Shown here one piece after another: positions 25,301 to 37,300 of a stretch of DNA of 64,000 bases. Source of the DNA: Morinoia aosen (lineage: Eukaryota > Arthropoda > Malacostraca > Amphipoda > Talitridae); the NCBI GenBank assembly GCA_030386875.1, contig CM059557.1, positions 58,606,514 to 58,670,513 of the forward strand, in the 5' to 3' direction. Below the pieces are notes generated by a model. The model made no database searches, was not told the origin of the DNA, and saw nothing but the letters and a program-made list of their open reading frames with translations. Positions within the stretch are counted from its first letter, which is position 1; the number at the start of each line of letters is the position of its first letter. The position numbers and the translations under genes are program-made.

Positions 25301-28300
25301 TTGGAACATCTTTGTTGTGGTTGAGGGAGGCTAAAAATTTCTTATATAATAATATATTGAATCAATAGACCCTTCAATCCTATCCATATTCAGAAATAAA
25401 CGACAATAAATACTTCAAGGACATTCAAAAGCTTATAACAGGAACTAAGTTTTGTATACGTTCTTAATGCTTTTCAATTAATGGCAAAATGAAGAAGTCA
25501 CATGCCGCAGTCACTGCGAGCAACAACCTCCCTCTGCAATTGGCAACGCCACACTGGTTGCCTCGTGTGATAGCGCACCCTCAAGTTGCGTCATTGCAGT
25601 TGCCATAGGCGAAGTGTAGCCCCGTGTAATAGGGCCTTAAGATGTGATAATGACGTCGTGCTTCTGAATATCGCTAGTTGCTGTTTTTCATCTCTACTAT
25701 TTCTTGGACTATTTTATTGTTACCTGATTTTTTGAATATTCTGTGATTCAGTTGCTCGATCATCGTACGAATCCAACTTGGTATCAGCCATGGTTGAGCC
25801 AGCTTTTTATATTAAAGTTCTTTCAAAGTTGATAGTCTCAAACGGTTCATCGCGTCATTCACATTGAAATTAATTTGCTGATTTATGCATTCTCTATGTT
25901 CTTATATTTGTTGCACTATATAACTAATCTTGGTATTAATTTTTGATTGCCTATTTAGTTATTAAAATTTTATGCTCCATTACATTTACCCATTTACCCA
26001 GTTTTTTACCCATTTTTCAATGATGTCATTGCTTTATTTAAACTTCGTTTGTTGTTTAAGTGTATGGTATTGTATGCTCAAAAAATTAGCTGAAATGCAA
26101 TGAGACAAAAGATTACCAAACGATTGCTTTGATCTACTTTGATGTCGAGCTAGTTGTCTTGGTACCATGTCATTTTCTCTCCAGGAACGCCTGGACATCG
26201 TGCAGCTCATTTTGAAGAAAGGAGGCTGTCAGTCTCGTCTGCTCCACCAGCTCTTTGGCTACATGCTGCCGCCTATATCTAAAGAGAAGATGATGAAGCT
26301 GTACAGGCTTATCCTTCCTTATATTCCGTGAGTTCAGTGCGTGTTGAAATTAACACATTTACTGCAGTGAGTTAAACTGATGTTTGATGTTATAAATGGC
26401 TAACATTAACTGGGTCTATTAAATACCATTGATTTAAAAAAGGTGGTTAGAAGTTTTTGACCGACCCATCGATGGGTTGTTTTGCCGCAGGAAAAACCTA
26501 AGCGCGACCCACCGGCGGGTGACTATACCCGTTGGTGACATGGCGGTCAGCGAGTGACATTCTGCAGAACTTCATGCGCACACCTAGTTTAGCTCTCCTG
26601 ATGAAGCGACAGCTCTGCTATGGATTAATTTGGACATTTTTCAACATTAAAAGTCGTCTCACAAATGTTAATTACACTCTCTGATAACCTGCAGTGTCCG
26701 TTTACTGGAATTTCTGCGCAATTTTTTGTGGGCAATAGAGTGGCGGTTTCTGTATTGAATATTTTTGACTGCTCTCCCACCTACAGAGATGACGTGGACG
26801 TAGAGCTGCTGCTGATGGCCGCTCGAGAGCCGTACGTGGACATCGTGATAGACATGCTGCCCGCCGTCATGCCCTGCTGCAACGCCGTGGTCGGCCGTAG
26901 CAGCTTGCTGCACTTCCTGCGCTACATGTTCCCTACCCTCACACGGCTCGGTCCGCTCGATCGCAGGAGGTGCGCGCCAGTCTAGTGCTCTAGATTGCTG
27001 CTTTTTTTCAGGTTGCATTTTTTGCTTTGCATAATCCATGCAGAATTTCTGGATGAGATACCGTCTTTTGTGGCAAATGTGGTACCTCTTTCTTGTGTTT
27101 GGGTGTTTGGTCTTTCCTTGTGTAATTTGTGGCACTGCTTTGGATCTTTCTAAATAAACTAGGATTTTCCTTTTTGCAGTTGCTACAGGAAATACTCCTC
27201 TGGCTTGTATTGCGTTCTTTTGTTTTATTCTTATTATTTATTACATCATTTATCACATTATTTGATCAAGTTCCATAAAGTTATGTAGGAAGTTGTTGAA
27301 GTAGATTGGAAATATCCAGTAGTAAGTGTGTGTGTGTTAGCATGAGTAGCTCATCTGTCGGATACAGCCATTGTATCTATGGGAATTAGCACTTCGAGGA
27401 GGAAGATGTGAGGTCCCGAGCTAAAGTTTAGGTAAGCTTTTTTTCAAAATAGAATGGGATTTTGTTTTGTTACGGACCATCCTTTTTCGGCTGACTGCTG
27501 TCGTGTTTTTCAGGTCCAGTTACTTTCTTTTTTTATTTTCATCTTGTTTCATAGACTGTAGTTTTTTTCAACTTACTGTTTCTATGCACTTTGTGCATAG
27601 ATCCTGCGGTCCCGTAAGTCCGTACTAAACGTTTTTCTCCTCTTTGGAATGCCTTTGTTGCGGTTATGGAGGGCCAAATTGACTTATCTGATGCCATTAG
27701 AAAGAAGAAGCTCACATTCCTCATGCTTGCATCTTGTCAGCTCAGCTCACGTTCAGGGCGGCCCTTATGTAATTCACTCTTTTTGATAATCGGAGCTTGG
27801 AAACTATGAAGCTTAAAGAGTTTTACATGATGAATGGTTTATGAAATTTAAAATTTATTGAAATGTGGAATCTAATTTATTAACAATCATAATATATTGC
27901 TTTATAAATCGCAAATTTCATCCCTTAAAATTGGGCACCGCACAAAAGAGCAGTGAGCAAGAGTCGTAGAGCTTTGCTCCCGTGTGATGGAGCAATTAAA
28001 ATAATCGTCCAAACGAATTACAGGAACATAGAGATCAGAAAAGTCCTGGTTAGCACAGGATAAAAATTATGTTCTTTAAATTCAAAGAATTTGGACCACA
28101 AAAAACAAACAATGGCAGAATACGAACCGTTTATAGTAATGCTTTTAGCCTATTAATTTAATTAATAAAGCTAATAATTTGGCATTTTAAGGATTGTTGC
28201 TTTTCAGCCTATAACTTCAACAAAGAAACGTTCAACTTCGCTAGGAATATCTCGAGCGTCGCTGCAATGTGTCCTCAAATGAGGTTTGCATTATCCTCCC

Positions 28301-31300
28301 TCCCCATTATCAGCATGAGAATCAATGGCTGTGCTAAGAAAATTTTTTTCACTGCGATTAATTTCACGTGTCGATGTGTCTTGGCTACATAGGTCTCAAG
28401 ATTTAAATGCTCGTGATTTATCCCTCAGGGGATATGTGAAGGGAAGAATTTACATCAACAAACCTGATACCTCGCAGGAGTGAAAAAGCAATATATTTCA
28501 AGTAGTTAACTGTCTGACTCCAGATGTTTTGGGTAAAATTTTGAGCAGTACCCTTAAAAAAGCGAGTGTTTGTACAATAATGGAGGTTATCTTAAAGATA
28601 TCTTCCATTATCAACCTATAAATTAAATTCTGAACTCTATTGCATTGCTTTAAATCTTAAACTCTTCATGTTTCATAGTACTCATGTTTTCAATTTTCAA
28701 TCAGGGTTAGTAACTTCTGCTCCACCTTGCATCTCTCGGTTGTCTTGAAGGTAAAATTTGAAAATGATCAAAATGAGTCGTTCTTACATCAGAAATTTTT
28801 TTTGTTACCGACCAGTACCCAAAAGCTCAGAAATTGATATAGTTTTTTTGAAGGGAAGGGAATGGAAGAAACGTCTTTAGGGAAATGATAGGTGTATCTT
28901 TTGCTTTATCTGTGCACCTTATATTTCCAGGCTTCAAATGAGTTATTTTTCTTACAGCAGGGATGTTTTTGTTGCAGATTTTTGTCTGCATACCTGAGAA
29001 GTTTGAAGAATAACGTGTTCAGTGTGTGCGACTCAGCGACCACCCTCATGCCCCTCGTGTGGACCTGCCACAGGTGTGTGGTGCGCAGCTAGTTACTTCT
29101 ATATGCTTCGTTTGTTTATTACTTCCAGCATATCTGCTCGAAACTGTATAACTTGTTTTGTGCTTAACTTTCCATATGATTTTGTTAAGCTTTATGCCTT
29201 AGTCTACCAACAGTGATGCCTGTAGAAGCACAAAGCCCGTACCCTCCATCAGGGCTTACTGCTTCAAGCCAGTGTGGCAGTGCAACGTAACTCACTAAAG
29301 CAAGAACAAATTGGTCAAGTAACTGACACTCGATATCACAAGTACACTTCGAGAGTGAGGTCTTGATGCAAGCTGTGCTTCCTTACCTTGAGGGATCCTG
29401 CACGTTGTAACGCTTTCATCCAGTTTCTTTACATAATTACCGCTAACTTGTTCAATTTGGAACTAAGTTGTGGTACATATTCTATGAATTAGTACTTTCA
29501 ATACGTACCAGGTATTAATGACATCAATCTACTTACATTGTGTGATGGCATCAATTTACTCTGGTGTGGGTGTCAGGCTATTGTCAAAAATTCCGACTTG
29601 TGCCTATATAATTTAACCGGAGGGAAAATAATTCTCCTCGCATACCTAAGCTCTCGTATCACAGATACTTGAGTAACCTACTTCCATCTCGAATTTCAAA
29701 ATTTCTCAGCTTGAATTTTAATTCGGCTCTTAACTTTTGAAGCCTGTATTACCAGCGCAACAAACTCCTGAGCTTGCCTTCGTCTCGACTCAAATTTCAA
29801 AAGCTTGAAAAACAGCTCAAATCTTCAAACCTTGTAACCAGATCGGACTCCGAAAATTACCGAATAATATTTGCAACTTGGAAACTGTTGAAAAGCCCTC
29901 GCCTTAATAAAATAATCACTCAGCAACTGACTTCTCTCATATCCCTGAAAAATCAATAAGATTCTCCTGAATAAAAGCCTCGGAGCTTACGGCCCTCAGA
30001 ACCCTAAAATAGGGAAACTATTATCGCTGGCTCCCAAGATATGACCAAGACATTGATGTGCACCAGCCAAAAAATTAAATAATCTATAACTGGCACCCAA
30101 CGCGGATTCGCCAAAACAACTATCTAACTTTTGGCGCCCAAGAGGATACAGCAAAACTAAATATACAACAACAATTTGGCGTCCGATCAAGGGACTGCCC
30201 TAACAAATATCCAACAGTGGGGATCTCAATCTACTCTTCTGTGGGGATCTCAATCTACTCTTCTGTGGGGATCTCTATCTACTCTTGTGTGGTGATATCA
30301 ATCTACTTATGTGATATTTCGGTCATTGTTATAACCTTCAGTTCTTATAAAAGAATATGTTCATTTTATCCATTGATTGTGGGATATATGCTGCCCTCAT
30401 TTGATGCATCTTTTGCGGTCATTCAGTTTTAGGAGTTAATCAATCTTACTCTCGATTAGCAAACACCTGAGCTACTGCGTGAGTACACTTTTTGCAAAAG
30501 CTCTACGTTAATGTTACAATAAATCAGTGAAATGCCCCATTCAATATTGGTCTGAAGGCTTCAATCACTTTTCCACACTTAAATATGTACATTATTGTGC
30601 AGAACGATCAAATGCATGCACTCCAGCTTCAAGCGCCTGTAATAAACATTTGGCATGGTATACTATGCCTCAAAGTTGTCTTGACTAAGTTCTCATTAAC
30701 AAATTTTGGAACCTTAGTTTCTGGGTGACTTGGCGTGGGCTTCTCCCACGTCAGGTTGTTTTCCTCTCCTGGATTTAAAAACTTGTGCTGCTTTTCAAAA
30801 GACGTCCTTGAAGCAACATTAACAATCGGTGAGCATGAAGAACTGATGCATCACATCCGCAACTATCATTACTGGAATTCTGTTGTGAGCAGCCTTTTTC
30901 TATTTTTAAATTTTCACCTCAGTTTCTATTTGAAAAAAAATACTTGTTTCCCTTACTGATTATAAAGCCTTTTTATCCCAATAATATTCGATGCGTCTTC
31001 TACCCTCTTTTCTCAAGAGTCCTCTGCCAGTTACAATAAACTTCACGTATAAACGCGCGCAAAAGTCTGCAGTCAACATTGCGAGGTTGCTACACAGGCT
31101 GCCTTTTTTCTTAATTCGTATTCTTCACTGTAAATTTTAACCCGTGTAGAGTTTTGCCATGCAATGAACCTATTGTTCTGACTTAAGCTTGACGTGTTTA
31201 GTTCTCACAGAAGGTATTTCACTCTTGCAGGAACTGTGTGTAGATGTTTAAGATAGAAATTATCTAACAATTGCTTCCCTAATATGTTTCTATTTTTCTG

Positions 31301-34300
31301 CATTTACTGAATTTATCACAATTCTAAACCGTGAGTTTTTTCAAGGGGCAATTCAGAATATATCGTTACATAACCTGTTTGGTCCTGATGGTTTATTCAA
31401 GGATTTGGTGTGAGAATTTTTTTTTCTTTCCAGCGTGGATTCTCTAAAGATTCTATTAGAAGAAGCGGAGCGCGCCGGCCTGCCCGCCACTGGCTGGAGG
31501 ATGGAGCCTGGTGAACTAGCAGAGCTCTCTGAACATTTGGGGGAAAGACCAGCGTGCTCTTACTGCGTGTGAGTTGTGAGGCTGGGTGTCCGCTGTCCTG
31601 CTCTGTGATCTCAACACCTGAGTACATTTAGCACTTTCTATCATCTAAGCGTTCAGCATACAAAATATATGTCGTACTACACCCACTGGCTTATATTATA
31701 TTAAAAGCACGAGTTTAATGTGTTGTTCCCTACATCATTTGTGTTTCTGACCATGGCAGTTTTCTACACAACTTCGAATTATTGTAGTAATGAATTTGTT
31801 GTAATACGCACTTTTTTGTAGAATTTACTCTCTGTTCTTTTGGAAATTTGTAATGAATAGCCTCTCAACTAATGCTCGTAACTTTGTCTCATCTAATGAA
31901 GCACATCTTTTGCTAGGCGATAACGCAAGTTTATTAAAAATTTTAAAGCAAAGAATAAAATGCTAAACATTTTTGGAACGTTTTGGGATAAATCCCATCA
32001 TCAGCTGAAAAACACGCGATATGAAATAACTGTGATTAGTTACAGACACAAACGGTTCATGAGACTATAATAAATTAAATGGAAATGCACATTGGAAAAG
32101 AACTAGACGTCCCATTCAGTGCTGGTCTATTCTTTAAAATATGCCGTGATTCTAAAATGCGTTCGTCACTAAAATTTGACCCCTGCCCTATGAATGACAA
32201 ATTATTATTTGCGATTATTGAATTACTGTTATCTGCGTGAATACGGATTGCAGAATGGATTGGTTGTCCTAGCCCTGATCCTGTGTGGTAAGCCTTGATC
32301 ATGTGTTCAAATCGTGTGTTTTTCAGCTGATGATGAGATTCATCCCGAAACGTTCCAAAAATGTTTAGAATTTTATCCTTCGCTTTTAAATTTTTGTCTC
32401 ATCTAATACTCTGATCCTAGGTGTGCTGGTTATGACTGCAATTGTGTTATGTTAGTTTGAAGCTAGGGCAGCATTTGTCAAAGCGATGTTGATGTGCAAC
32501 CAAGTTCGAGTGAGTGGGATACTGTTTGGTAAACATGCCTAGTTTCAAACCGAATGAGGACCACTTAATGCTTTTCTTGTTGATATGTTCTTTAACGCAT
32601 CTTAGGACGGAAAGCCGTCGTATCCTTGTGGGTTGACAATGTCGTAAGGTAAGAGGCGCACGTGCGTTGATTTAGAGTAAGTAATACCTAGGCATACCAA
32701 TTTAATTCGTTCCGGGACCTACGTCGTATGTCATACTATTTGTATCTAGAATCATTTATTCCCATAGGAATACATGTAAAATCACTTAATTCGTTCCACA
32801 GCCCAAAAACCTACCTTCCTTTTGCTTAATAATCTTTGAGATCGTACGCTTGTTGCGGCCATACTGCTTAGCCAGATCGTCGCTCACACGTACGAAGTTC
32901 TATGATTTCTTGCTTTACTTCAAATGAAAGCATTACCTTTATCCTATTTTCACCACTACTACCACCACTTGCACTAGCCTTCTTGGGACCCATGATGATG
33001 GAATAATGAAAAAATGAATTTATTTCTAGGGAAACGTAATCTACATATAAACAGAATTATCAAGGAGGGTAAAAACATCTTTCAAGAAGTCATCTTTGTT
33101 AAAAAGTAAAGCTTTCGAGTACTACTACACTCATCATCAGTATCTGAAACGGAAAAGAAACATAAATTTTACATCAGGAATTATAAGAGCAACACATGTT
33201 AGTGAACAAAACTTAATTAAGAACTTGAAGAGGAACAGATGAATCAGTTGCGTTTAATGTTGGTTTAATCTGATGAATGAGGATGCTTTCTAATAATCTT
33301 ATATCTTGTCTACTACTGTGCCCTATAATTTCAAAGTTATTCTGATTGATTGGGTGACCATCTAAATGTGCATGATCTCTGATACTACTATGTAAGGTTT
33401 GGTTGGTAGCTCTACCAGTACGTACGGACATGCCCTTATGCTCTGCTATGCGCGTTACTAAGTGGCGAGTGGTCTCTCCACAATATGTAGCATTACACTG
33501 GCTACATGTATATTTATAAACGACGCAACTTTGTAGAGACTTAGGCATCCTATCAGTAAACCGGAAGTTTTCAGCCCGACTTGAGTTTTTGCGTTCTTAT
33601 TTTTGCCGTAACAGTTTCCCGCTCTCTGTCGTAGAAAAAATTTTCCGTGCAACCATTGAATGTAACCGCAAGGATAAGATGCCAAATTATGATGTGCAGA
33701 AAAAAATTTTATATATATCCGTTAACTATATGTCAAATGCATTAAATCGCTATGTTATGAAGGAATTAAAATTACTACTGTCCAAATATTACCCACAGCT
33801 CAATCCAAGAATTATTTTTCGCAATGGCTTCAGTGTTGGTAGCTTCTTCCGGTTTACTGATAGGATGCCTAAGTCTCTACAAAGTTGCGTCGTTTATAAA
33901 TATACATGTAGCCAGTGTAATGCTACATATTGTGGAGAGACCACTCGCCACTTAGTAACGCGCATAGCAGAGCATAAGGGCATGTCCGTACGTACTGGTA
34001 GAGCTACCAACCAAACCTTACATAGTAGTATCAGAGATCATGCACATTTAGATGGTCACCCAATCAATCAGAATAACTTTGAAATTATAGGGCACAGTAG
34101 TAGACAAGATATAAGATTATTAGAAAGCATCCTCATTCATCAGATTAAACCAACATTAAACGCAACTGATTCATCTGTTCCTCTTCAAGTTCTTAATTAA
34201 GTTTTGTTCACTAACATGTGTTGCTCTTATAATTCCTGATGTAAAATTTATGTTTCTTTTCCGTTTCAGATACTGATGATGAGTGTAGTAGTACTCGAAA

Positions 34301-37300
34301 GCTTTACTTTTTAACAAAGATGACTTCTTGAAAGATGTTTTTACCCTCCTTGATAATTCTGTTTATATGAAAAAATGAAAAATAGCACTAATTATTATTA
34401 AGGAAGAGCCGGTCACTAGAGATGTTTACAGAGTAAAGCGCAACTGTGAGCTGACCTCTCGGTCCCGTCGTGAGTGTTGCTGTGCAGAGCGGACTTAACC
34501 ACGAAACTTTGACGTTGTATGTTGGATTTTTCATTGCGTGTAGAGCCAATAATTTGATCAAATTTCCCGTCGTGTGTTGGAAATTTCGTTTGTTAAAGCA
34601 ATCGTACGACGTAGGTTTGACTGTATTGTAAAGTGGGGATTTGGCTTGGAAGAGAAAGATTGTCAGCGTCAACTGAAACAACTCTTGGATGCCTAATTGC
34701 GAGCACTGTTGGACGAAGACGCGCATACACGATGGAAAATGGTTAAGAAGTTAAATTTCGAGTGCCTAACAAAATCTAATCCTATTTATGTCAGGAGAAA
34801 GATCTAGAAGGCAGGAAAACAAATACCTCATCATCTGAGCAACAGAGAAATGGAAAAGCAAAAATCGAGTTTGTGGAGTGTTGGTTTCTGGGCATTAAAA
34901 AAGCTCTCTGTTATCAAATAGCGACTGGAGACAAAAAATGTATCTACTTTGAAAACCTAAAACGCAAAAAGTCGTGAGTTGATTCAGGACAATAATCCAC
35001 ATAGATAGCAAAATCCAATTGCTTTAGAAGAAAGACAACGGTGTACATTTGGTGGAATCACATTGTGTGCCATAGACCATGAGTCGAAACCTAATTGAGC
35101 GACGAATACCGTTTGCTACTGTGAATTGATCAATTTGAACCATGCATTGATGAAAATCGTTTACATGGACTAAAAGACGTGGAAAAATGATTTGGCAGAA
35201 AGACAACCCCTCATGACTCAGCGGTAGACGCCAGAGGTACCAATTTTGCGTGCCTGCGTACCAGTGAGAGGTACCTGCTTCACCTGCCTACTCACCACCA
35301 GACTTTGGCCCTTCGGGTAACTTTTTGTTTTCATTGATGTCTCGAGCTCTTTCTCAGCAACACTTATACAATTACGATAATGTCAAAAAAGAGTTTGCTG
35401 ACTAGACTACCTCAAATTAAGAAAGATTTTCCTATGAGGGCATCTACAATTTGAAGACGGGTAAAATTTATAGCTAGCAACGATGTATGCTTTGACGAAT
35501 TGGTTACCTTTCTTCAAGGTGCTGTTGCTTTTATCAGAAAAGTAAAAAATTATTAAGTGGCAGATCTAATAAGTGCTTTTTTTCCACAGGCCGCTGTTGA
35601 GGGAAGAGAGCGAGAGCTATGACCTGCTACGTGTGACTGCGTACACAATCTCCACTCTGGATTGCTTCAAGTCAAACTTCTTGATGCTGCTGCGGGCCGG
35701 TGTGTGCATTTATTCTTTATCACTCATTACTGATTTTTAAATGAAATTATGAGCGTCTTTTGATTCTATTTTAATATTATATTTTGTAACAGATTTCATA
35801 ACATCTTGAAACAGTAACTTTTATTTCAGACTGAAAAGAAATGCAAATCTTTCATGTACATAAACAATTTATGGTTCTACGGCCGTGTTCACGACATGCA
35901 AAATTATTTAAGGTGAATGATGTAAGAGTAAATATAGAAATAACTTGAAGTAGGTTACGTAGGTCTCAATGTGTGCCTTACTTGACTTACAAACTCACAA
36001 TCTTGCTGCTGTCACCAACTCGGGCACCGAGTCCCCAGGTATGACAGCATCTGCCTTATCATTTCTTATACGACCTTCCTGGTGCTGTTGACTATAAAAA
36101 TAACGAATTTACATATGACACACATGATCTAGCATTTGTCAACGATGGGTCAGTGTGTTGACGCGCTCTTTGTCTGTGTGCAGGGTATGAGCCGACCCAG
36201 CACACGGTAGCAACATACATTGAACACGCGGGGACCGCCCAAAAAGCATCCCTGTTCTCCATGCCTGACTTCAGTCTGCTGTCCGAGATCTCCCGCAACT
36301 GCTGCGCAACTGGCTCCTGCTGGTTCAGGTTCCTAGTTCTTTGCTTTGTTTTGTTCAAGTTAGTGATGTCTATTTCAGTGAGCTGAATAGTTGTTTGTCG
36401 AAGTGTTTGACCTGCATCTCTGCTTTACTGCTAACGTAGGAAATGGGAAAGGAGGGTAGGAGAGGTTATTGAGAAAATCCTGTTACTCAATGAGCTTGTA
36501 TTTCACTCCCTCCCTTCTCAGTGGGAAACAACTATTTTATCTATGGAAGTTAGTACTTTCAGGGGAAAAGTGTGAGATTTCGCGCTGAATGTTTGGTTCG
36601 CCTTGCATTTGCTTGTATGAAATGTTTTTTGTCGGGCATACTGGTCATCTTTTTTTCGGTTTGCTGCTATTCTTTTTTTTAGCACCGATTACTTTCTTTC
36701 ACTTTTATTTTGTTTCTGAAACTTCTTCCAAACTTTCAGTTTCCATGCAAAGGGTGTGAGTGCACATTTTGTGCATAGATTCATTTTTCCCTCAGTTTTA
36801 TTATACTAAATGGTGCTTACTCTTTGAAATACCTTTGTAGTGGTAAAGGAGGCTTAAAATAACAATGTAATCAAGTTAATTCCCTCCATTTAGGTTAAGA
36901 AGGGCAAATGATTGTAATTGCTAATGAAATGCGCTTGTGAAATAGAGGCGATCGATGGCGATATTGTGCTGACGTTTTCAGGTTTGGTTTATTTTCTTCT
37001 TGACTGACCTTTGTCGTCATCGCTAAGACTTAAAGTTGAGGACAGAAATGCGTGCATCGAGCGTTGGTTCATGGGAAAGTTAAGAATGAATTTGGCATCC
37101 GCTTTATGTGGGGTATTAACTTGTAGAGACGGTGTCAGTGACTTTTTGGAGCAGCGACAACATTTATGCGTGGTGCACAGAGTGAGTTACACTCGTGGTA
37201 ACGCGCTCTCTTCTATATTTTAATTCTACTCATTTCTTTATCAGTTCGCACAACCATGAGCTCAATTTCAGGAATGAGGCAGAGAATATACCTAAGTGTC

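Larger units (their letters stand above)
23443..25636. mobile_element. TIR element with GCCCTATTACACGGGGC ends, stuffed with later insertions
   Basis: GCCCTATTACACGGGGC at 23443-23459 is repeated in perfect inversion near 25613-25632 (GCCCCGTGTAATAGGGC). Between them lie a 220-bp TTAA MITE (23688-23907), a LINE tail (about 24120-24392) and two retroposon copies (24774-25350). Inner subterminal sequence is also similar in inversion (GGCAACTATTGCTCC against AGTTGCCATAGGC). No transposase is seen, so superfamily is not assigned. Confidence 0.6.
33019..34366 (+). mobile_element. Penelope-like element PLE-1: palindromic insertion with 13-bp target duplication
   Basis: Flanked by ATGAAAAAATGAA on both sides (33006-33018 and 34367-34379). 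It contains two arms of 524 bases in inverted orientation (33044-33567 and 33846-34369) around a 278-base spacer, plus 25 extra bases at the left. The arms look essentially identical: the protein read from the left arm (minus) equals that from the right arm (plus). The reverse transcriptase domain is absent, so it is 5'-truncated, with the end in inverted duplicate as is common for PLEs. Near-identity of arms implies recent insertion. Confidence 0.88.
32687..34623 (-). mobile_element. Tigger/pogo-like element interrupted by PLE-1
   Basis: The right end, read on the complement, starts CAGTCAAACCTACGTCG next to TA; the left end starts CCTAGGCATACC next to TA. On the minus strand from about 32994 leftwards a transposase N-terminus is readable ([20 protein letters not shown], then KQEIIE), resembling the basic leader and first HTH of Tigger/CENP-B-like transposases. 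It then runs to frameshifted HTH remains and the end, so the catalytic domain is deleted. PLE-1 was inserted just upstream of the start codon. Confidence 0.65.

Noticed and set aside
35212-35245. A-box-like CTCAGCGGTAGACGCC as a tRNA gene
   Set aside because: The following bases do not form anticodon or T arms and no B box follows.
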